The notes beneath the pieces were generated by a model. That model was not told the origin of the DNA, ran no database searches, and was given only the letters and a program-made list of their open reading frames with translations. The position numbers were made by a program, and so were the translations under genes. This document shows positions 1 to 9,349 of a stretch of DNA of 64,000 bases, one piece after another. Origin of the DNA: Alistipes sp. Its GTDB lineage: Bacteria; Bacteroidota; Bacteroidia; Bacteroidales; Rikenellaceae. Numbering within the stretch: position 1 is the stretch's first letter; each line of letters begins with the position of its first letter. Location: assembly GCF_020026455.1 (NCBI RefSeq), contig NZ_JAHHQJ010000012.1:25202-89201 (forward strand), given 5' to 3'.

Positions 1-406
1 CCCTATATCGGTGATAAATGTAGTAATAAAATTATTATTAATGCTATTTTTCGTAATTATTTTTACGATTATTCTCTTTCGAATCTTTGTGGCTGATGCT
101 TTCGGCTTGAAGTTATTACTCCCGAATGGGGCTGAGTCGGGTCTTGATTCCCCTTTTAGTGAAATGATTGGGGTGAATCGCCTGTTGTGGTGCGGCTGCC
201 GGTCGGCAAAGATTTTATTTGAATATTTTGGAGTAGATTGGATTTTTTTGTTAAAAATATATATTCATAAAGAATTAATATGTAAAATATTTTTGTTACT
301 TTTATCCTCGCCTCCGCCCGTTGCCCGCAAGGATCCGGTGGCGGAGCGGCTTCCCTGGGTTGTTGCATGGCGGTCGGATCGTATGATAAACTTACAGCAA
401 TGGATT
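1..406. other. AT-rich upstream region with no supported gene
   Basis: This stretch precedes the first gene. An open frame runs through it into that gene, but the translation has no signal peptide or domain and the base composition is much more AT-rich than the coding DNA that follows, so I treat it as non-coding. A -7-like TATTTTTG sits at 288-295, without a convincing -33 element. A 7-bp inverted repeat (CTCCGCC near 311, GGCGGAG near 341) could fold in the 5' untranslated region. The gene to the left lies outside the window. Confidence 0.5.
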
Positions 407-2443
407 ATGATTGAGAGACTAACTGTTTTCGTGGCCCTTTTTCTACTGCCTGCCGGAGTGTTCGCGGCGGAAAAGACGGTTGTAACGTCGGCCGACGGGC
501 TGTATACGCTTTCGAATGCTGCGGTTGAGGCGGTATTCAGCGGTAAGGACTTCTTCGATATCCGCAAATTGGTCTTGGGGGGCAAGTCGGTCGTGCATGA
601 AGGGATGAACAGGACCCCCTGGATCCTTATATATAAAGGAGTGCAGGGCGAGAACCCCGAACTCAAGCCCGAGCATGCCGTCTACAAGGGGGTGCAGGTG
701 CGCGAGGAGCCCGGGGCCAAGACACTGGTGTTTACCTGGGAGCTGACGCTCGATTACTCTTCGGCGAAGTATCCCGTGCGCATGTCCGTCACCCTGCCCG
801 ATGAGGGCGAGTTGTTGGCGTGGGATCTGGAAGCCGATCTGCCCGAAAAATGGCTGGTTACCGATCTGAAGTTTCCTCGCCTGGTGGTCGGGCGTCCCGC
901 CGGGGCACGGGTCATCACCACCGAGGGATGGGGTGTCGAGCGCAAGCTGGAGATCGGGACCTTCCAGGCGCGCTATCCGTCGCACGCCTCCTCCATGCAG
1001 TTTATCCTGGTGCACAATCCCGAGGGAGCCTTCTACTACGGTACGGAGGACCGCCGCGGTTGCGGCAAGACCTACTCAGCCGAATGTTCGCCTTCGACGG
1101 TGACCTTCAGCAATGCCATTCCCGCGTCGGCCGGATGGATCAGTCGGGGTACGTTCCGTCTGCCGTGGCGTTCGCTTACGGGCTTCAACCCCAGGGGGTG
1201 GGAGGATGCCGTGGTGAGATGGTATCGCCCGTTTACCTTCACGACCGAGTGGGGCTCCAAGCCGCTGGCTGTGCGCGCCATTCCGCAGTGGTGCTATGAT
1301 GCCGATGCGTGGGTGCGGGCCCGGCATGTTACCGATGCGACACTCGATGCCGTGCTGCGTGCCGCCGAATTTTTCGGCCCGGGGCTGGGCGTGCACTGGT
1401 ACTTTTGGCACAACCATCCCTACGACACGCATTATCCCGACTACCTGCCTGCCCAAAGCCGGTTTGCGGAGATGGTGCATCAGACACAGCAGGCCGGGGC
1501 ACGGGTTACGCCCTATATCAACGGCCGCCTGTGGGATCCTGCGGCCGGGAGCTATCGCCGGGACCGGGGTTTCGAGGCTTCGTGCCGCAAGCCCGACGGT
1601 TCGCTTTATACCGAGATCTATCCTACCTCCAGGGTGCTCAATACGGTGACCTGTCCTTCGACCGACATCTGGCATCGGAAGATCATCGGACTGATCGACA
1701 GCCTGCAACAGGGCATTGGTGTCGACGGTATTTACATCGATCAGATTGCTGCCGCCGCGCCCGAACCCTGCTGGAATCCCCGACACGGCCATCCGCTGGG
1801 CGGAGGCGATTTCTGGTATGACGGTTACCGCCGTCTGATCGGGAAGATCCGTGCCGGCCACCTGTCGGAGGGGCGGATCCTGACCAGCGAGGAGAATGCA
1901 GAGTGTTATATCGACCTGTTCGACATGTTGCTGGTGGTCAATACGCCCCATGAAGCGGAGCGGTGTGTGATCCGGCCGGTTTTCCCGATGGTCTACTCCG
2001 ACCGGGCCGTAATGAGTGCCTTCACCTATACGCCGACCCGGGTCGAAAAGATGGGGGCGGGGGATTTCCGCTATGAACTGGCCAAGGCGTTGTTGTGGGG
2101 GGCCCAGATCGGATGGGTCGATCCCGTTCTACTGATGGACAAGAGGGTGGAGCGCGAGGCCCGTTTCATGAGAAATCTCATGCAGTTCCGCCGCGGGGTG
2201 CACGATGTGGTCTACGGAGGGCTTTTCCTCCGGGAGCTGACGCCTTCGGGCGACAATCCCGAGGTGGAGATTCCGGGTTTCGGCCGGGATACGCGGGTGC
2301 TGGCGGCCGAGTGGCGCAAGCCCGACGGTTCGCGGGTCTACCTGGTGGTCAATATGGACGATGTCCGGCATCGGGTTTCGTTGCCCGGGGTGGAGCAGCC
2401 TTTTGATGTTGCGGCGGCATCGTGCAGGCGCATTGACTTGTAG
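407..2443 (+). CDS. Secreted DUF6259-like putative glycoside hydrolase
   Basis: Probably an exported glycosidase-like protein of 678 residues. I chose the ATG at 407 because it gives a clean signal peptide (MIERLTVFVALFLLPAGVFA, cleavage before AEK); an in-frame ATG at 383 is the alternative. The N-terminal third looks like a beta-sandwich of the kind found before TIM-barrel glycosidases. The C-terminal part matches my memory of DUF6259 proteins. It has a segment ending GVDGIYIDQ whose Asp could be catalytic, a downstream TSEENAE with candidate acid/base Glu, and the conserved-looking WGAQIGWVDP. Substrate is unknown. It stands alone, followed by a bidirectional terminator shared with dsbD. 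The family call rests on motif memory, not a search. Confidence 0.6.
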   Translation: MIERLTVFVALFLLPAGVFAAEKTVVTSADGLYTLSNAAVEAVFSGKDFFDIRKLVLGGKSVVHEGMNRTPWILIYKGVQGENPELKPEHAVYKGVQVREEPGAKTLVFTWELTLDYSSAKYPVRMSVTLPDEGELLAWDLEADLPEKWLVTDLKFPRLVVGRPAGARVITTEGWGVERKLEIGTFQARYPSHASSMQFILVHNPEGAFYYGTEDRRGCGKTYSAECSPSTVTFSNAIPASAGWISRGTFRLPWRSLTGFNPRGWEDAVVRWYRPFTFTTEWGSKPLAVRAIPQWCYDADAWVRARHVTDATLDAVLRAAEFFGPGLGVHWYFWHNHPYDTHYPDYLPAQSRFAEMVHQTQQAGARVTPYINGRLWDPAAGSYRRDRGFEASCRKPDGSLYTEIYPTSRVLNTVTCPSTDIWHRKIIGLIDSLQQGIGVDGIYIDQIAAAAPEPCWNPRHGHPLGGGDFWYDGYRRLIGKIRAGHLSEGRILTSEENAECYIDLFDMLLVVNTPHEAERCVIRPVFPMVYSDRAVMSAFTYTPTRVEKMGAGDFRYELAKALLWGAQIGWVDPVLLMDKRVEREARFMRNLMQFRRGVHDVVYGGLFLRELTPSGDNPEVEIPGFGRDTRVLAAEWRKPDGSRVYLVVNMDDVRHRVSLPGVEQPFDVAAASCRRIDL

Positions 2444-2580
2444 GAGAGAGCCGTGTGGGCTGTTCGGATCCTGCAGGGATTCCGATTCCGAATCCCGGGC
2501 TTGGAGGCCCGGCCGTAGGTGGGATACCCGCATGACGATTGCCCCGGAAGCCGGCCGGCAATCCTTGTCCGGAATGCGGA

Positions 2581-2615
2581 AAAAGCCTGCGCCCCTTTCG
2601 GGTGCAGGCTTTTTC
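2581..2615. terminator. Bidirectional intrinsic terminator
   Basis: An inverted repeat with arms AAAAAGCCTGC and GCAGGCTTTTT encloses a short loop. The flanking A and T runs give a U-tract on either strand. It lies between the convergent DUF6259-like gene (+) and dsbD (-). Confidence 0.8.
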
Positions 2616-2650
2616 CGGGTCGGGAATCCCTGTCGCTGTTTGGTGAATCC

Positions 2651-4690
2651 CTATTTCTGTTTGTCGAAGGCTTCGACTCCGCGGCGGAGGAAGTCGACGA
2701 ATCCCTGTACGTCGAGGTCGTAGCCGCGGGGCGGAACCAGTTCCTTCCCGTCGCGCCCCTGCAATACGTAGTAGGGCTGGGCGTTGACTCCGAAGGTCTT
2801 CAACGCGTAGTAGGAGTTGATCTTGCCAAGGCTCTTGAGCACCTTGCCCGTATCGGTGGTCACCCATTCACTTTCGGGGAGCACCTTCTTGTCGTCGGAG
2901 TAGAGCGCTACGATCACGTAGTCGTTGCGCAGGATGTCGAGCACCTGCGGATCGGACCATACACGGGCCTCCATTTCGCGGCAGTTGACGCATCCGTGGC
3001 CGGTGAAGTCGATGAAGAGCGGTTTGCCGACCTTGGCGGCGTATGCCTCGGCCTCTTCCAGGTCGAAGAATCCTTCGAGGTTATGCGGCAGGTGGAGGAA
3101 GTCGCTGTGCTTGGGTTTCCGGCCGTCGGCGGTCAGCAGCATGCGCGCATCGTCGCCCGCCGGGACTGTTCCGGATCCTTCCTTCCCGAGTACGAAGTCC
3201 TGCGTGTGCAGGGGAGGCAGGTAGCCCGAAAGGCCTTTGAGCGGGGCGCCCCACATGCCGGGGACGAGGTAGACGACGAACGAGAACGTCACGATGGCCA
3301 TCGCCAGGCGTCCTACGCCGAGGTAGGGCATGTCGCTGTCGTGGGCAAACTTGATTTTGCCCAGCAGGTAGAGGCCCAGCAGCGAGAAGGTCACGATCCA
3401 CACGGCGAGGTAGATCTCCCGGTCGAGTATTCCCCAGTGGTAGGTCTGGTCGGCGACCGAGAGGAACTTCATGCCCAGCGCCACTTCGATGAATCCCAGC
3501 ACGACCTTCACTGAATTGAGCCATCCGCCGCTTTTGGGCAGCTTCTTGAGCATTGAGGGGAAGAAGGCGAAGAGGGTGAACGGCAGCGCGAAGGCGATGG
3601 AGAAGGCCAGCATCGTCACGATGGGGCTCCAGAACTCCCCGGCGGTGGATTTGATCAGCACCGAGCCGACGATGGGTCCGGTGCACGAGAACGACACCAA
3701 AACGAGGGTCAGAGCCATGAAGAAGATGCCGGCAAAGCCTTTGGAGTCGGCCTTCGAGTCGGTTTTATTGACCATCCACGAGGGCATCGTGATCTCGAAC
3801 GCTCCGAAGAACGATGCGGCGAAGACCATGAAGACCAGGAAGAAGAGGATGTTCGGGAGCCAGTGCGTGGCCAGCCAGTTGAAGATGTCGGCCGTCACGG
3901 CATCGCCGCCCACGATGCGGGTGATCAGGATGATCGCCGCGATGGGCAGGGTGTAGAGGGCCACGATGAAGAATCCGTACATGCCGGCGCGGATGCGGCC
4001 CAGTGCGGGGCTTCCGGAGCCTTTCATGAAGAACGAGACCGTCATCGGGACCATCGGGAAGACGCAGGGGGTCAGCAGGGCGGCGAAGCCCCACAGAATA
4101 GCCTCGATGATCAGCCCCCAGAGCGAGCCGCCCGCGGCCTGCTTCTGTGCGGGGACGATTTCGGCCGCAGGGACGGTTTCCGGGGCTGCGGCACCCGCCT
4201 TGTCCGGAGTTTCCGCCGACTGTACGGCGGGTGTCGCACCTGCAGGCAGGGTGATCGTCAGTTCCGTGTCGTCGGGCGGCAGACAGCTCGTATCGTTGCA
4301 GATCATCCATGCGAGTTCCGCCCGGACGGTGGCCTGCGGAGCCGTGAGTTTCACATTCTGGGCGAACTGCGCCTTTTGGGCGAAGGTTCCGATCTCCATT
4401 TCGAACGTTTTGTCGTAGTGGCGTTCGGGGCGGGTCAACTGCTCGACGTCTCCTTCGAGTTGGGCGCCTTCGCCCGGAGTGAAGGTGATTGTCGTGGCAT
4501 TGGGGCCGTCTTCATAGGGGCCCATGTCGTACATGTGCCAGGGAGCCGGGATGGAGGCTTCCAGTACGATCCGGTAGTTCTGGCCGTCGAGGTGCTGCAC
4601 CGAGCTTTTCCAACTGACGCTCTGCGCCGAGACGGTCGTGGCGATTATTGCCGCAAGAGCCGGCAGGAGGCTACGAATCAGTTTGTACAT
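2651..4690 (-). CDS. dsbD: Thiol:disulfide interchange protein DsbD
   Basis: Moves electrons from cytoplasmic thioredoxin across the inner membrane to periplasmic reductive pathways. The 679 residues have the full DsbD layout. There is a signal peptide (1-22), then an N-terminal periplasmic domain with the pair C131/C136. An eight-helix membrane domain follows (about 190-490) with one Cys in LTPC (C209) and one in SFSC (C336). The C-terminal thioredoxin-like domain carries CVNC (C567/C570). All three redox pairs are present, so it should be functional. It is transcribed alone, divergently from the glycosyltransferase, from a promoter with TATATTTG at 4717-4724. Confidence 0.93.
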   Translation of the reverse strand: MYKLIRSLLPALAAIIATTVSAQSVSWKSSVQHLDGQNYRIVLEASIPAPWHMYDMGPYEDGPNATTITFTPGEGAQLEGDVEQLTRPERHYDKTFEMEIGTFAQKAQFAQNVKLTAPQATVRAELAWMICNDTSCLPPDDTELTITLPAGATPAVQSAETPDKAGAAAPETVPAAEIVPAQKQAAGGSLWGLIIEAILWGFAALLTPCVFPMVPMTVSFFMKGSGSPALGRIRAGMYGFFIVALYTLPIAAIILITRIVGGDAVTADIFNWLATHWLPNILFFLVFMVFAASFFGAFEITMPSWMVNKTDSKADSKGFAGIFFMALTLVLVSFSCTGPIVGSVLIKSTAGEFWSPIVTMLAFSIAFALPFTLFAFFPSMLKKLPKSGGWLNSVKVVLGFIEVALGMKFLSVADQTYHWGILDREIYLAVWIVTFSLLGLYLLGKIKFAHDSDMPYLGVGRLAMAIVTFSFVVYLVPGMWGAPLKGLSGYLPPLHTQDFVLGKEGSGTVPAGDDARMLLTADGRKPKHSDFLHLPHNLEGFFDLEEAEAYAAKVGKPLFIDFTGHGCVNCREMEARVWSDPQVLDILRNDYVIVALYSDDKKVLPESEWVTTDTGKVLKSLGKINSYYALKTFGVNAQPYYVLQGRDGKELVPPRGYDLDVQGFVDFLRRGVEAFDKQK

Positions 4691-4716
4691 AGTCGTATCG
4701 CGTTTTATATTTCGGA

Positions 4717-4724
4717 CAAATATA
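4717..4724 (-). promoter_or_regulatory. -7 promoter element for dsbD
   Basis: On the minus strand this reads TATATTTG, a perfect match to the Bacteroidota TAnnTTTG element. It lies 26 bp upstream of the dsbD start. The -33 element is not clear. Confidence 0.55.
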
Positions 4725-4758
4725 CAGTTTTTTACGGATAAATTGCTACATTCGCACG

Positions 4759-5658
4759 ATGATTCGAATCTCGCTCGTTATTCCCACGCACAACCGTGCC
4801 GCACAACTCGTTGCGGCGCTCGAATCCGTCGTGTGTCAGGACCTTCCGCACGACGAGTGGGAGTGCGTGGTGGTGAACAACAATTCGACGGACGACACCG
4901 AAGCGCGTTTCGCCGCCTTTGCCGCGGCGCATCCCGACTGCAGCCTGCGCCTCGTCGCGGAGCAGGGTCCGGGGGTGTCGTATGCCCGCAACCGCGGATT
5001 GCGGGAGGCACAGGCGCCGCTGGTGGCCTTCATCGACGACGACGAACGGGTCAACGCGGGATTTCTGCGCGCTTATCTCGACCTCTTCGAATCCCGCCCC
5101 GGGGCCGTTGTGGCCGGGGGACGCATCGTCGCCGAATACCCCGCGGGGCGTCCGGCGTGGATGTCGAAATATGTCGAAATGCCGATTGCCAATCCGATGG
5201 ATTTCGGAGAGCGGGTGCGCCCGTTTCCGGCGGGACGCGTTCCGGGGGGCGGGAATATGGCCTTCCGGCGTGCGGGACTGGATGGTTACGGCGGTTTCGA
5301 CCCGACGCTGGGGCGGGTGAACGGCGAGTTGATCGGCGGCGAGGAGAACGACTTTTTCGAACGGCTCCTGCTCGGCGGCGAGACGATCTGGTACGTGCCG
5401 GGGGCGGTGATGTGGCACATCATTCCGCCGTCGAAGCTCACCGGGGCCTATTTCCGGCGGCTGAGTTACAACGTCGGGGTGAGCCAGCGGCTGCGGGCCG
5501 AAATCCACCGCCGGCTGCCGAAGACCTTCGTGCTGGAGATTGCCAAATGGGTGGCGACACTCCTGTTGTGCTGTACGATGCCGCCCCGCAAATCGCGGTG
5601 GTTGCTGTGCATGCGTCTGGAAATCAGCCGGGGGCTCTTCTCGAAGATCAAGCGTTGA
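4759..5658 (+). CDS. Family 2 glycosyltransferase
   Basis: A GT-A fold glycosyltransferase of 299 residues that transfers a sugar from a nucleotide donor to an unknown acceptor. The N-terminus has the GT2 hallmark (SLVIPTHNRAAQL), then the VVVNNNSTDDT segment and the metal/nucleotide-binding acidic cluster FIDDDE near residue 95. A later EEND segment fits the catalytic-base region. There is no signal peptide; a weakly hydrophobic C-terminal stretch may associate with the membrane. No polysaccharide genes flank it, so the product cannot be inferred. The ATG lies only a few bases after a near-consensus -7 element (TACATTCG, 4747-4754), which implies a very short leader. Confidence 0.85.
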   Translation: MIRISLVIPTHNRAAQLVAALESVVCQDLPHDEWECVVVNNNSTDDTEARFAAFAAAHPDCSLRLVAEQGPGVSYARNRGLREAQAPLVAFIDDDERVNAGFLRAYLDLFESRPGAVVAGGRIVAEYPAGRPAWMSKYVEMPIANPMDFGERVRPFPAGRVPGGGNMAFRRAGLDGYGGFDPTLGRVNGELIGGEENDFFERLLLGGETIWYVPGAVMWHIIPPSKLTGAYFRRLSYNVGVSQRLRAEIHRRLPKTFVLEIAKWVATLLLCCTMPPRKSRWLLCMRLEISRGLFSKIKR

Positions 5659-5750
5659 ACCCGCAGCGGGTCGGAATTGCGGATGCGGCGGGCGTCCGTG
5701 GGGCGAGGACCGGCAGCGCATGCTTCGAATGCGGGACCGATATTTTACAA

Positions 5751-5782
5751 ACAAGGGGCTGGACGATCGTCCAACCCCTTGT
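5751..5782. terminator. Intrinsic terminator between convergent genes
   Basis: Arms ACAAGGGG-CTGGACG and CGTCCA-ACCCCTTGT form a long hairpin centred at 5767. It ends 3 bp before the stop codon of the minus-strand kinase gene and serves that gene and the plus-strand glycosyltransferase. Confidence 0.75.
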
Positions 5783-5784
5783 TC

Positions 5785-6786
5785 CTAAAACAGATATTTC
5801 TCGTTTTTGACTTTGTTCACCAACTGGTGGATCTCGTCCCAGGCCTCCTCGCCGAAGGTTGTGCCGACGACTTCGATCACCTTGCCGGCCGTGATGGCGC
5901 CGATCGTGCCGCACTGGCGCAGCGAAAGCCCGTCGCAAAGTCCCGCCAGGAATCCGGCCGCATAGAAGTCGCCCGCTCCCGTGGTATCCACGCGCTTGGC
6001 CGCGGCCATGATGCCCACGTGAACGACCTCTTCGCCCTGCTTGATCAGCGCGCCCTTCGTGCCGATCTTCACGACGGCGAGTCCGCACATCTGCGAAATG
6101 GCCTGAAGGGCATTCAGCGGCTCGGCCTCGCAGGTGAAGGTCTTGGCCTCGTCCTCATTGGCGAAGACGATGTCGACATGCTCGCGCACCAGGTTGCGCA
6201 GGAATTCGAGGTTTTCGGCCACGATGTTGAAGCTGGCCAGGTCGATGGCCACCTTCAGCCCGCACTCCTTGGCCGTGCGGGCAGCCTTGAGAATCAGGTC
6301 GTGGTTCTGCACCAGGTAGCCTTCGACGTAGAGGCAGTCGTAGCCCTCGAAAATCGAAGGTTCGATCTCTTCGGACGCGAGTTCGAGCGCCGCGCCGAGG
6401 TGGGTGACCATCGTGCGCTCGCCGTCGGCGGAGATCAGCGACACGCATTTGCCCGAACGCTCCCGGCCCCGGAAGATGATCGGAGTGATGCCGAGGTTGT
6501 CCAGCGCCTGGATGAAGAAGTCGCCCGTGGTGTCGGGGCCTACCTTGCCGATGAAGCCGACGCTGCAGCCCAGCTGCGCCATGGCGCGGATGGTGTTGCC
6601 GGCCGATCCTCCGAGCGAGAGGGAATAGGGGAGTCCGGCCACCGATTTCGAAATTTCGGTCTGGAGCCGGGTGTCCACGAGACTCATGGAGCCTTTGGCT
6701 AATTTGAACCTTCCCAGCACGGAGTCGGTTTTCAGGTTGACCAGCATGTCGGTCAGGGCATTGCCGATGCCAAGTACGTGTTTCAT
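5785..6786 (-). CDS. PfkB-family carbohydrate/nucleoside kinase
   Basis: A ribokinase-fold ATP-dependent kinase of 333 residues, close in layout to adenosine kinases and uncharacterised Bacteroidota PfkB proteins. Visible signatures are the first PfkB motif (SLGGSAGNTIRAMAQLG, about 58-74) and the second, DTTGAGDFYAAGF (about 265-277), whose Asp is the catalytic base and whose GAGD forms the anion hole. It follows pfkA on the same strand with a 66-bp gap, so the two are probably cotranscribed. That places it near glycolysis, but the substrate (adenosine, ribose or a hexose) cannot be told from sequence alone. Confidence 0.88.
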   Translation of the reverse strand: MKHVLGIGNALTDMLVNLKTDSVLGRFKLAKGSMSLVDTRLQTEISKSVAGLPYSLSLGGSAGNTIRAMAQLGCSVGFIGKVGPDTTGDFFIQALDNLGITPIIFRGRERSGKCVSLISADGERTMVTHLGAALELASEEIEPSIFEGYDCLYVEGYLVQNHDLILKAARTAKECGLKVAIDLASFNIVAENLEFLRNLVREHVDIVFANEDEAKTFTCEAEPLNALQAISQMCGLAVVKIGTKGALIKQGEEVVHVGIMAAAKRVDTTGAGDFYAAGFLAGLCDGLSLRQCGTIGAITAGKVIEVVGTTFGEEAWDEIHQLVNKVKNEKYLF

Positions 6787-6852
6787 TCGCTTATGTTCGG
6801 GTTTTTGTTGATTTCGGTTGTTTGGCGCCGTTCGGCGGCAGGGTGGAACTGT

Positions 6853-7833
6853 TTAGATCGACAGGATTTTCACCAGCTCCAGGGCTCCGCGGTCGATGCC
6901 TTTGTCGTGTTTGATGGCCTTGGCGAAGGGCACGTAGACGATCTTGCCGTTCATCGTGCCGATCATCACGTTGCGCTGTCCGTCGAGGATCGCCTCGATG
7001 GCCGCTTCGCCCATGCGCGAGGCGAGGATGCGGTCCACGGCCGTCGGCGAGCCGCCGCGCTGGATGTGGCCTAGGATCGTCACCCGTGCGTCGTACTGCG
7101 GGAACTCCTTCTTCACACGTTCGGCCAGAGCCGTGGCGCCGCCCGTCTTGGGATTCTCCGCGACGATCACGATCGCCGAGTTCTTGCTCTTGCGGAATCC
7201 GTGGTTGATCAGTTCCGCCAGCTGGTCGACTTCGGTTTCCATCTCGGGGATGATTGCCGCCTCGGAACCCGTCGCGATGGCGCTGTTGAGTGCCAGGTAA
7301 CCCGCCGTGTGGCCCATTACCTCGACGAAAAAGAGACGTTCGTGGCTCGAGGCCGTGTCGCGCAGTTTGTCGACCGACTCCATGATCGTATTCAGCGCCG
7401 TGTCGTAGCCGATCGTCGAGTCCGTGCCCCCGAGGTCGTTGTCGATCGTTCCGGGAAGGCCCACGATCGGAACGTTGTATTCATCGGCGAAAATTCCCGC
7501 GCCGGTCAGCGATCCGTCGCCGCCGATCACCACCAGTGCGTCAATACCCGCGGCCACCATGTTGTCGTAGGCCGTTTTGCGGCCTTCGGCGGTTTTGAAC
7601 TCCTCGCTGCGGGCGGTTTTCAGGATCGTGCCGCCCAGCTGGATGATGTTGCTCACGCTCTGCGATTTGAATTCAACGATCTCGTTTAACACCAGACCCT
7701 TGAATCCGCGCATGATTCCTTTTACGGTAAATCCGTTGTAGATGGCGCTGCGTGTTACCGCGCGGATTGCGGCATTCATGCCCGGCGCGTCGCCGCCCGA
7801 TGTCAGAATGCCTATGCTCTTGATTCCGCTCAT
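6853..7833 (-). CDS. pfkA: ATP-dependent 6-phosphofructokinase
   Basis: Phosphorylates fructose 6-phosphate to fructose 1,6-bisphosphate, the committed step of glycolysis. The 326 residues match the size of short bacterial PfkA. The sequence begins with the ATP-loop motif [16 protein letters not shown], has GGDGSLTGA (the Gly in GGDGS favours ATP over pyrophosphate) and the catalytic [12 protein letters not shown] with the base Asp. Later it carries [14 protein letters not shown], the sugar-phosphate/effector region. It is first in a two-gene operon with the PfkB kinase. Its promoter has TACCTTTG at 7862-7869 with a near-match CTTG 20 bp upstream. Confidence 0.95.
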   Translation of the reverse strand: MSGIKSIGILTSGGDAPGMNAAIRAVTRSAIYNGFTVKGIMRGFKGLVLNEIVEFKSQSVSNIIQLGGTILKTARSEEFKTAEGRKTAYDNMVAAGIDALVVIGGDGSLTGAGIFADEYNVPIVGLPGTIDNDLGGTDSTIGYDTALNTIMESVDKLRDTASSHERLFFVEVMGHTAGYLALNSAIATGSEAAIIPEMETEVDQLAELINHGFRKSKNSAIVIVAENPKTGGATALAERVKKEFPQYDARVTILGHIQRGGSPTAVDRILASRMGEAAIEAILDGQRNVMIGTMNGKIVYVPFAKAIKHDKGIDRGALELVKILSI

Positions 7834-7861
7834 ACTCTCATTTGTTAAAAACTAAACCGTC

Positions 7862-7893
7862 CAAAGGTACGAAAATAGTTTAAAAAATTCAAG
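7862..7893 (-). promoter_or_regulatory. Promoter for pfkA operon
   Basis: Read on the minus strand: CTTG (7890-7893), a 20-bp spacer, then TACCTTTG (7862-7869). This matches TTTG-N19/20-TAnnTTTG with one mismatch, 28 bp upstream of the pfkA start. Confidence 0.6.
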
Positions 7894-7894
7894 A

Positions 7895-7928
7895 ATACGG
7901 GCGGCCCAAAAATGGATGCCGCCCGTAT
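7895..7928 (-). terminator. Terminator of the PspC/PadR operon
   Basis: An inverted repeat (ATACGGGCGGC and GCCGCCCGTAT) follows the last gene of the minus-strand operon. On that strand it is followed by a T-rich stretch, so it fits an intrinsic terminator. Confidence 0.65.
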
Positions 7929-7974
7929 TTCGGGGAACTTTTTTTATTTTGCCGCAGCCGGTTTCCGGATTTGC

Positions 7975-9327
7975 CTACCGGGATTGGGCGGCACTGCCGC
8001 GGGGCGTTTCTCGGCTTTCGCTGTCGTCGGCCTCCTGTTCGGACGTCTCCGCCGGGGCCTCGTCGTCGCTCTCGGAGGCTTTGATCGAGACCTTGCGGCC
8101 GTTGGCGTTGACCTGAAGTGCGCCCTGGTTCTTGTCGACGGTGATGTTGAGGGATTTCGAGGGCATGGAGATGTGCAGTGTCTTCTGCCCCTCCTCGATC
8201 ACGCTTTCGCCGTCGTAATCTTCCAGCAGGCGCTCGAGGGTGGTGGTGTCGCCGTCGATGATGATTTTGCTTTGGAACACCTGTTCGATCTTCCGGTGTT
8301 TTGCCTGGAACTTGGCGCCGGCGTTCTCACGGATGGCCATGATCGACACGGCGCAGATCGAGGCCAGCCACAGCAGGAAGATCGCCATCACGGTCTTGCT
8401 GCCGGGTTTGCGCGAGGCAATCAGGCACATCAGTACGTAGATCAGCAGGATGACGAGGATGAGTGCGGTAAGGATGGCCAGACTTACGGTCCAGATCGAC
8501 AGCGTGTTGCCGAAGACGGCAGGCGTGAAGAATCCCTCCCCGCCGACGATCAGGGCGAAGAGGCCGATGATCAGGCCGCAGGCCGCCATGATGAGACCGA
8601 AGACGATGAATCCGGTGATGATTTTCAGCAGGATCAGCACCATCTTGCCGAAGACCGATACTACTTCGGCGATGATCGGTTTGGCCATGGCGTCGGGTTC
8701 GGTACAGGCTGTGGCCGAGGCAGCGGTGACCTGACCGATGGACTGCGCGGTGATCTTCTCGCCGTTCATTTCGAGTTTCTGGCGCGCTGAACGGGCTGCC
8801 GGCACGGCGAACCACATGATGAAATAGCAGATCATGAAGATGCCGAACAGGTTGCCGAACATCGGGGAGAACCAGTGCAGGAAGGGAATCCACCCGAAGC
8901 CGACGAACAGCAGGGGCAGAAACAGCCCGAGGCGCACCCATACGGGGTCGATGTCGAAATATTTGCCGATTCCGGCGCAGACGCCGCCCAGTTTGGCGTT
9001 TTCCGTGTCGCGGTAGAGCCGGCGGGGGATGCGCGGCGTGTCGCAGTGCAGGTCGTGGTCGACGCTCTCCCGGGAGATGTCCTCGGCCGTGCCCATCTGT
9101 CGGATGATGTTCTGGATCAGCGGTTTCTCCACGACGCGGGTGTTGTCCTGCGTCGAGAGGATCAGTTCCGCGATGCGGGCTTCGATGTCGGCGACGATCT
9201 CCGCGCCGTCGGCCGTGTCCTTATAGGTTGTCGTGAGGCTTTCGAGGTAGGTTTCGAGGGCCTGGTAAGCGTCGGCGTCCATCGTGAACGCCACGCCCGA
9301 GATGCTGCATTTTTTAACCTCTTTCAT
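7975..9327 (-). CDS. PspC-domain multi-pass membrane protein
   Basis: A 450-residue inner-membrane protein. The start at 9327 (MKEVKKCSISG) was chosen over longer frames because it aligns with the N-terminus of the paralogue encoded at 10722-11261. Order of parts: a soluble N-terminal domain (1-90, with ADAYQALETYLE and ADIEARIAELI); a PspC domain (about 97-170, RLYRDTENAKLGGVCAGIGKYFDIDP plus a hydrophobic hairpin); several further membrane segments; and a hydrophilic, acidic C-terminus. PspC proteins act in envelope stress in proteobacteria; a role here is inferred. It is last of five genes, 22 bp after the DUF2807 gene. Confidence 0.82.
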   Translation of the reverse strand: MKEVKKCSISGVAFTMDADAYQALETYLESLTTTYKDTADGAEIVADIEARIAELILSTQDNTRVVEKPLIQNIIRQMGTAEDISRESVDHDLHCDTPRIPRRLYRDTENAKLGGVCAGIGKYFDIDPVWVRLGLFLPLLFVGFGWIPFLHWFSPMFGNLFGIFMICYFIMWFAVPAARSARQKLEMNGEKITAQSIGQVTAASATACTEPDAMAKPIIAEVVSVFGKMVLILLKIITGFIVFGLIMAACGLIIGLFALIVGGEGFFTPAVFGNTLSIWTVSLAILTALILVILLIYVLMCLIASRKPGSKTVMAIFLLWLASICAVSIMAIRENAGAKFQAKHRKIEQVFQSKIIIDGDTTTLERLLEDYDGESVIEEGQKTLHISMPSKSLNITVDKNQGALQVNANGRKVSIKASESDDEAPAETSEQEADDSESRETPRGSAAQSR

Positions 9328-9349
9328 GCTTGTCGCGTCATTTCGGGAT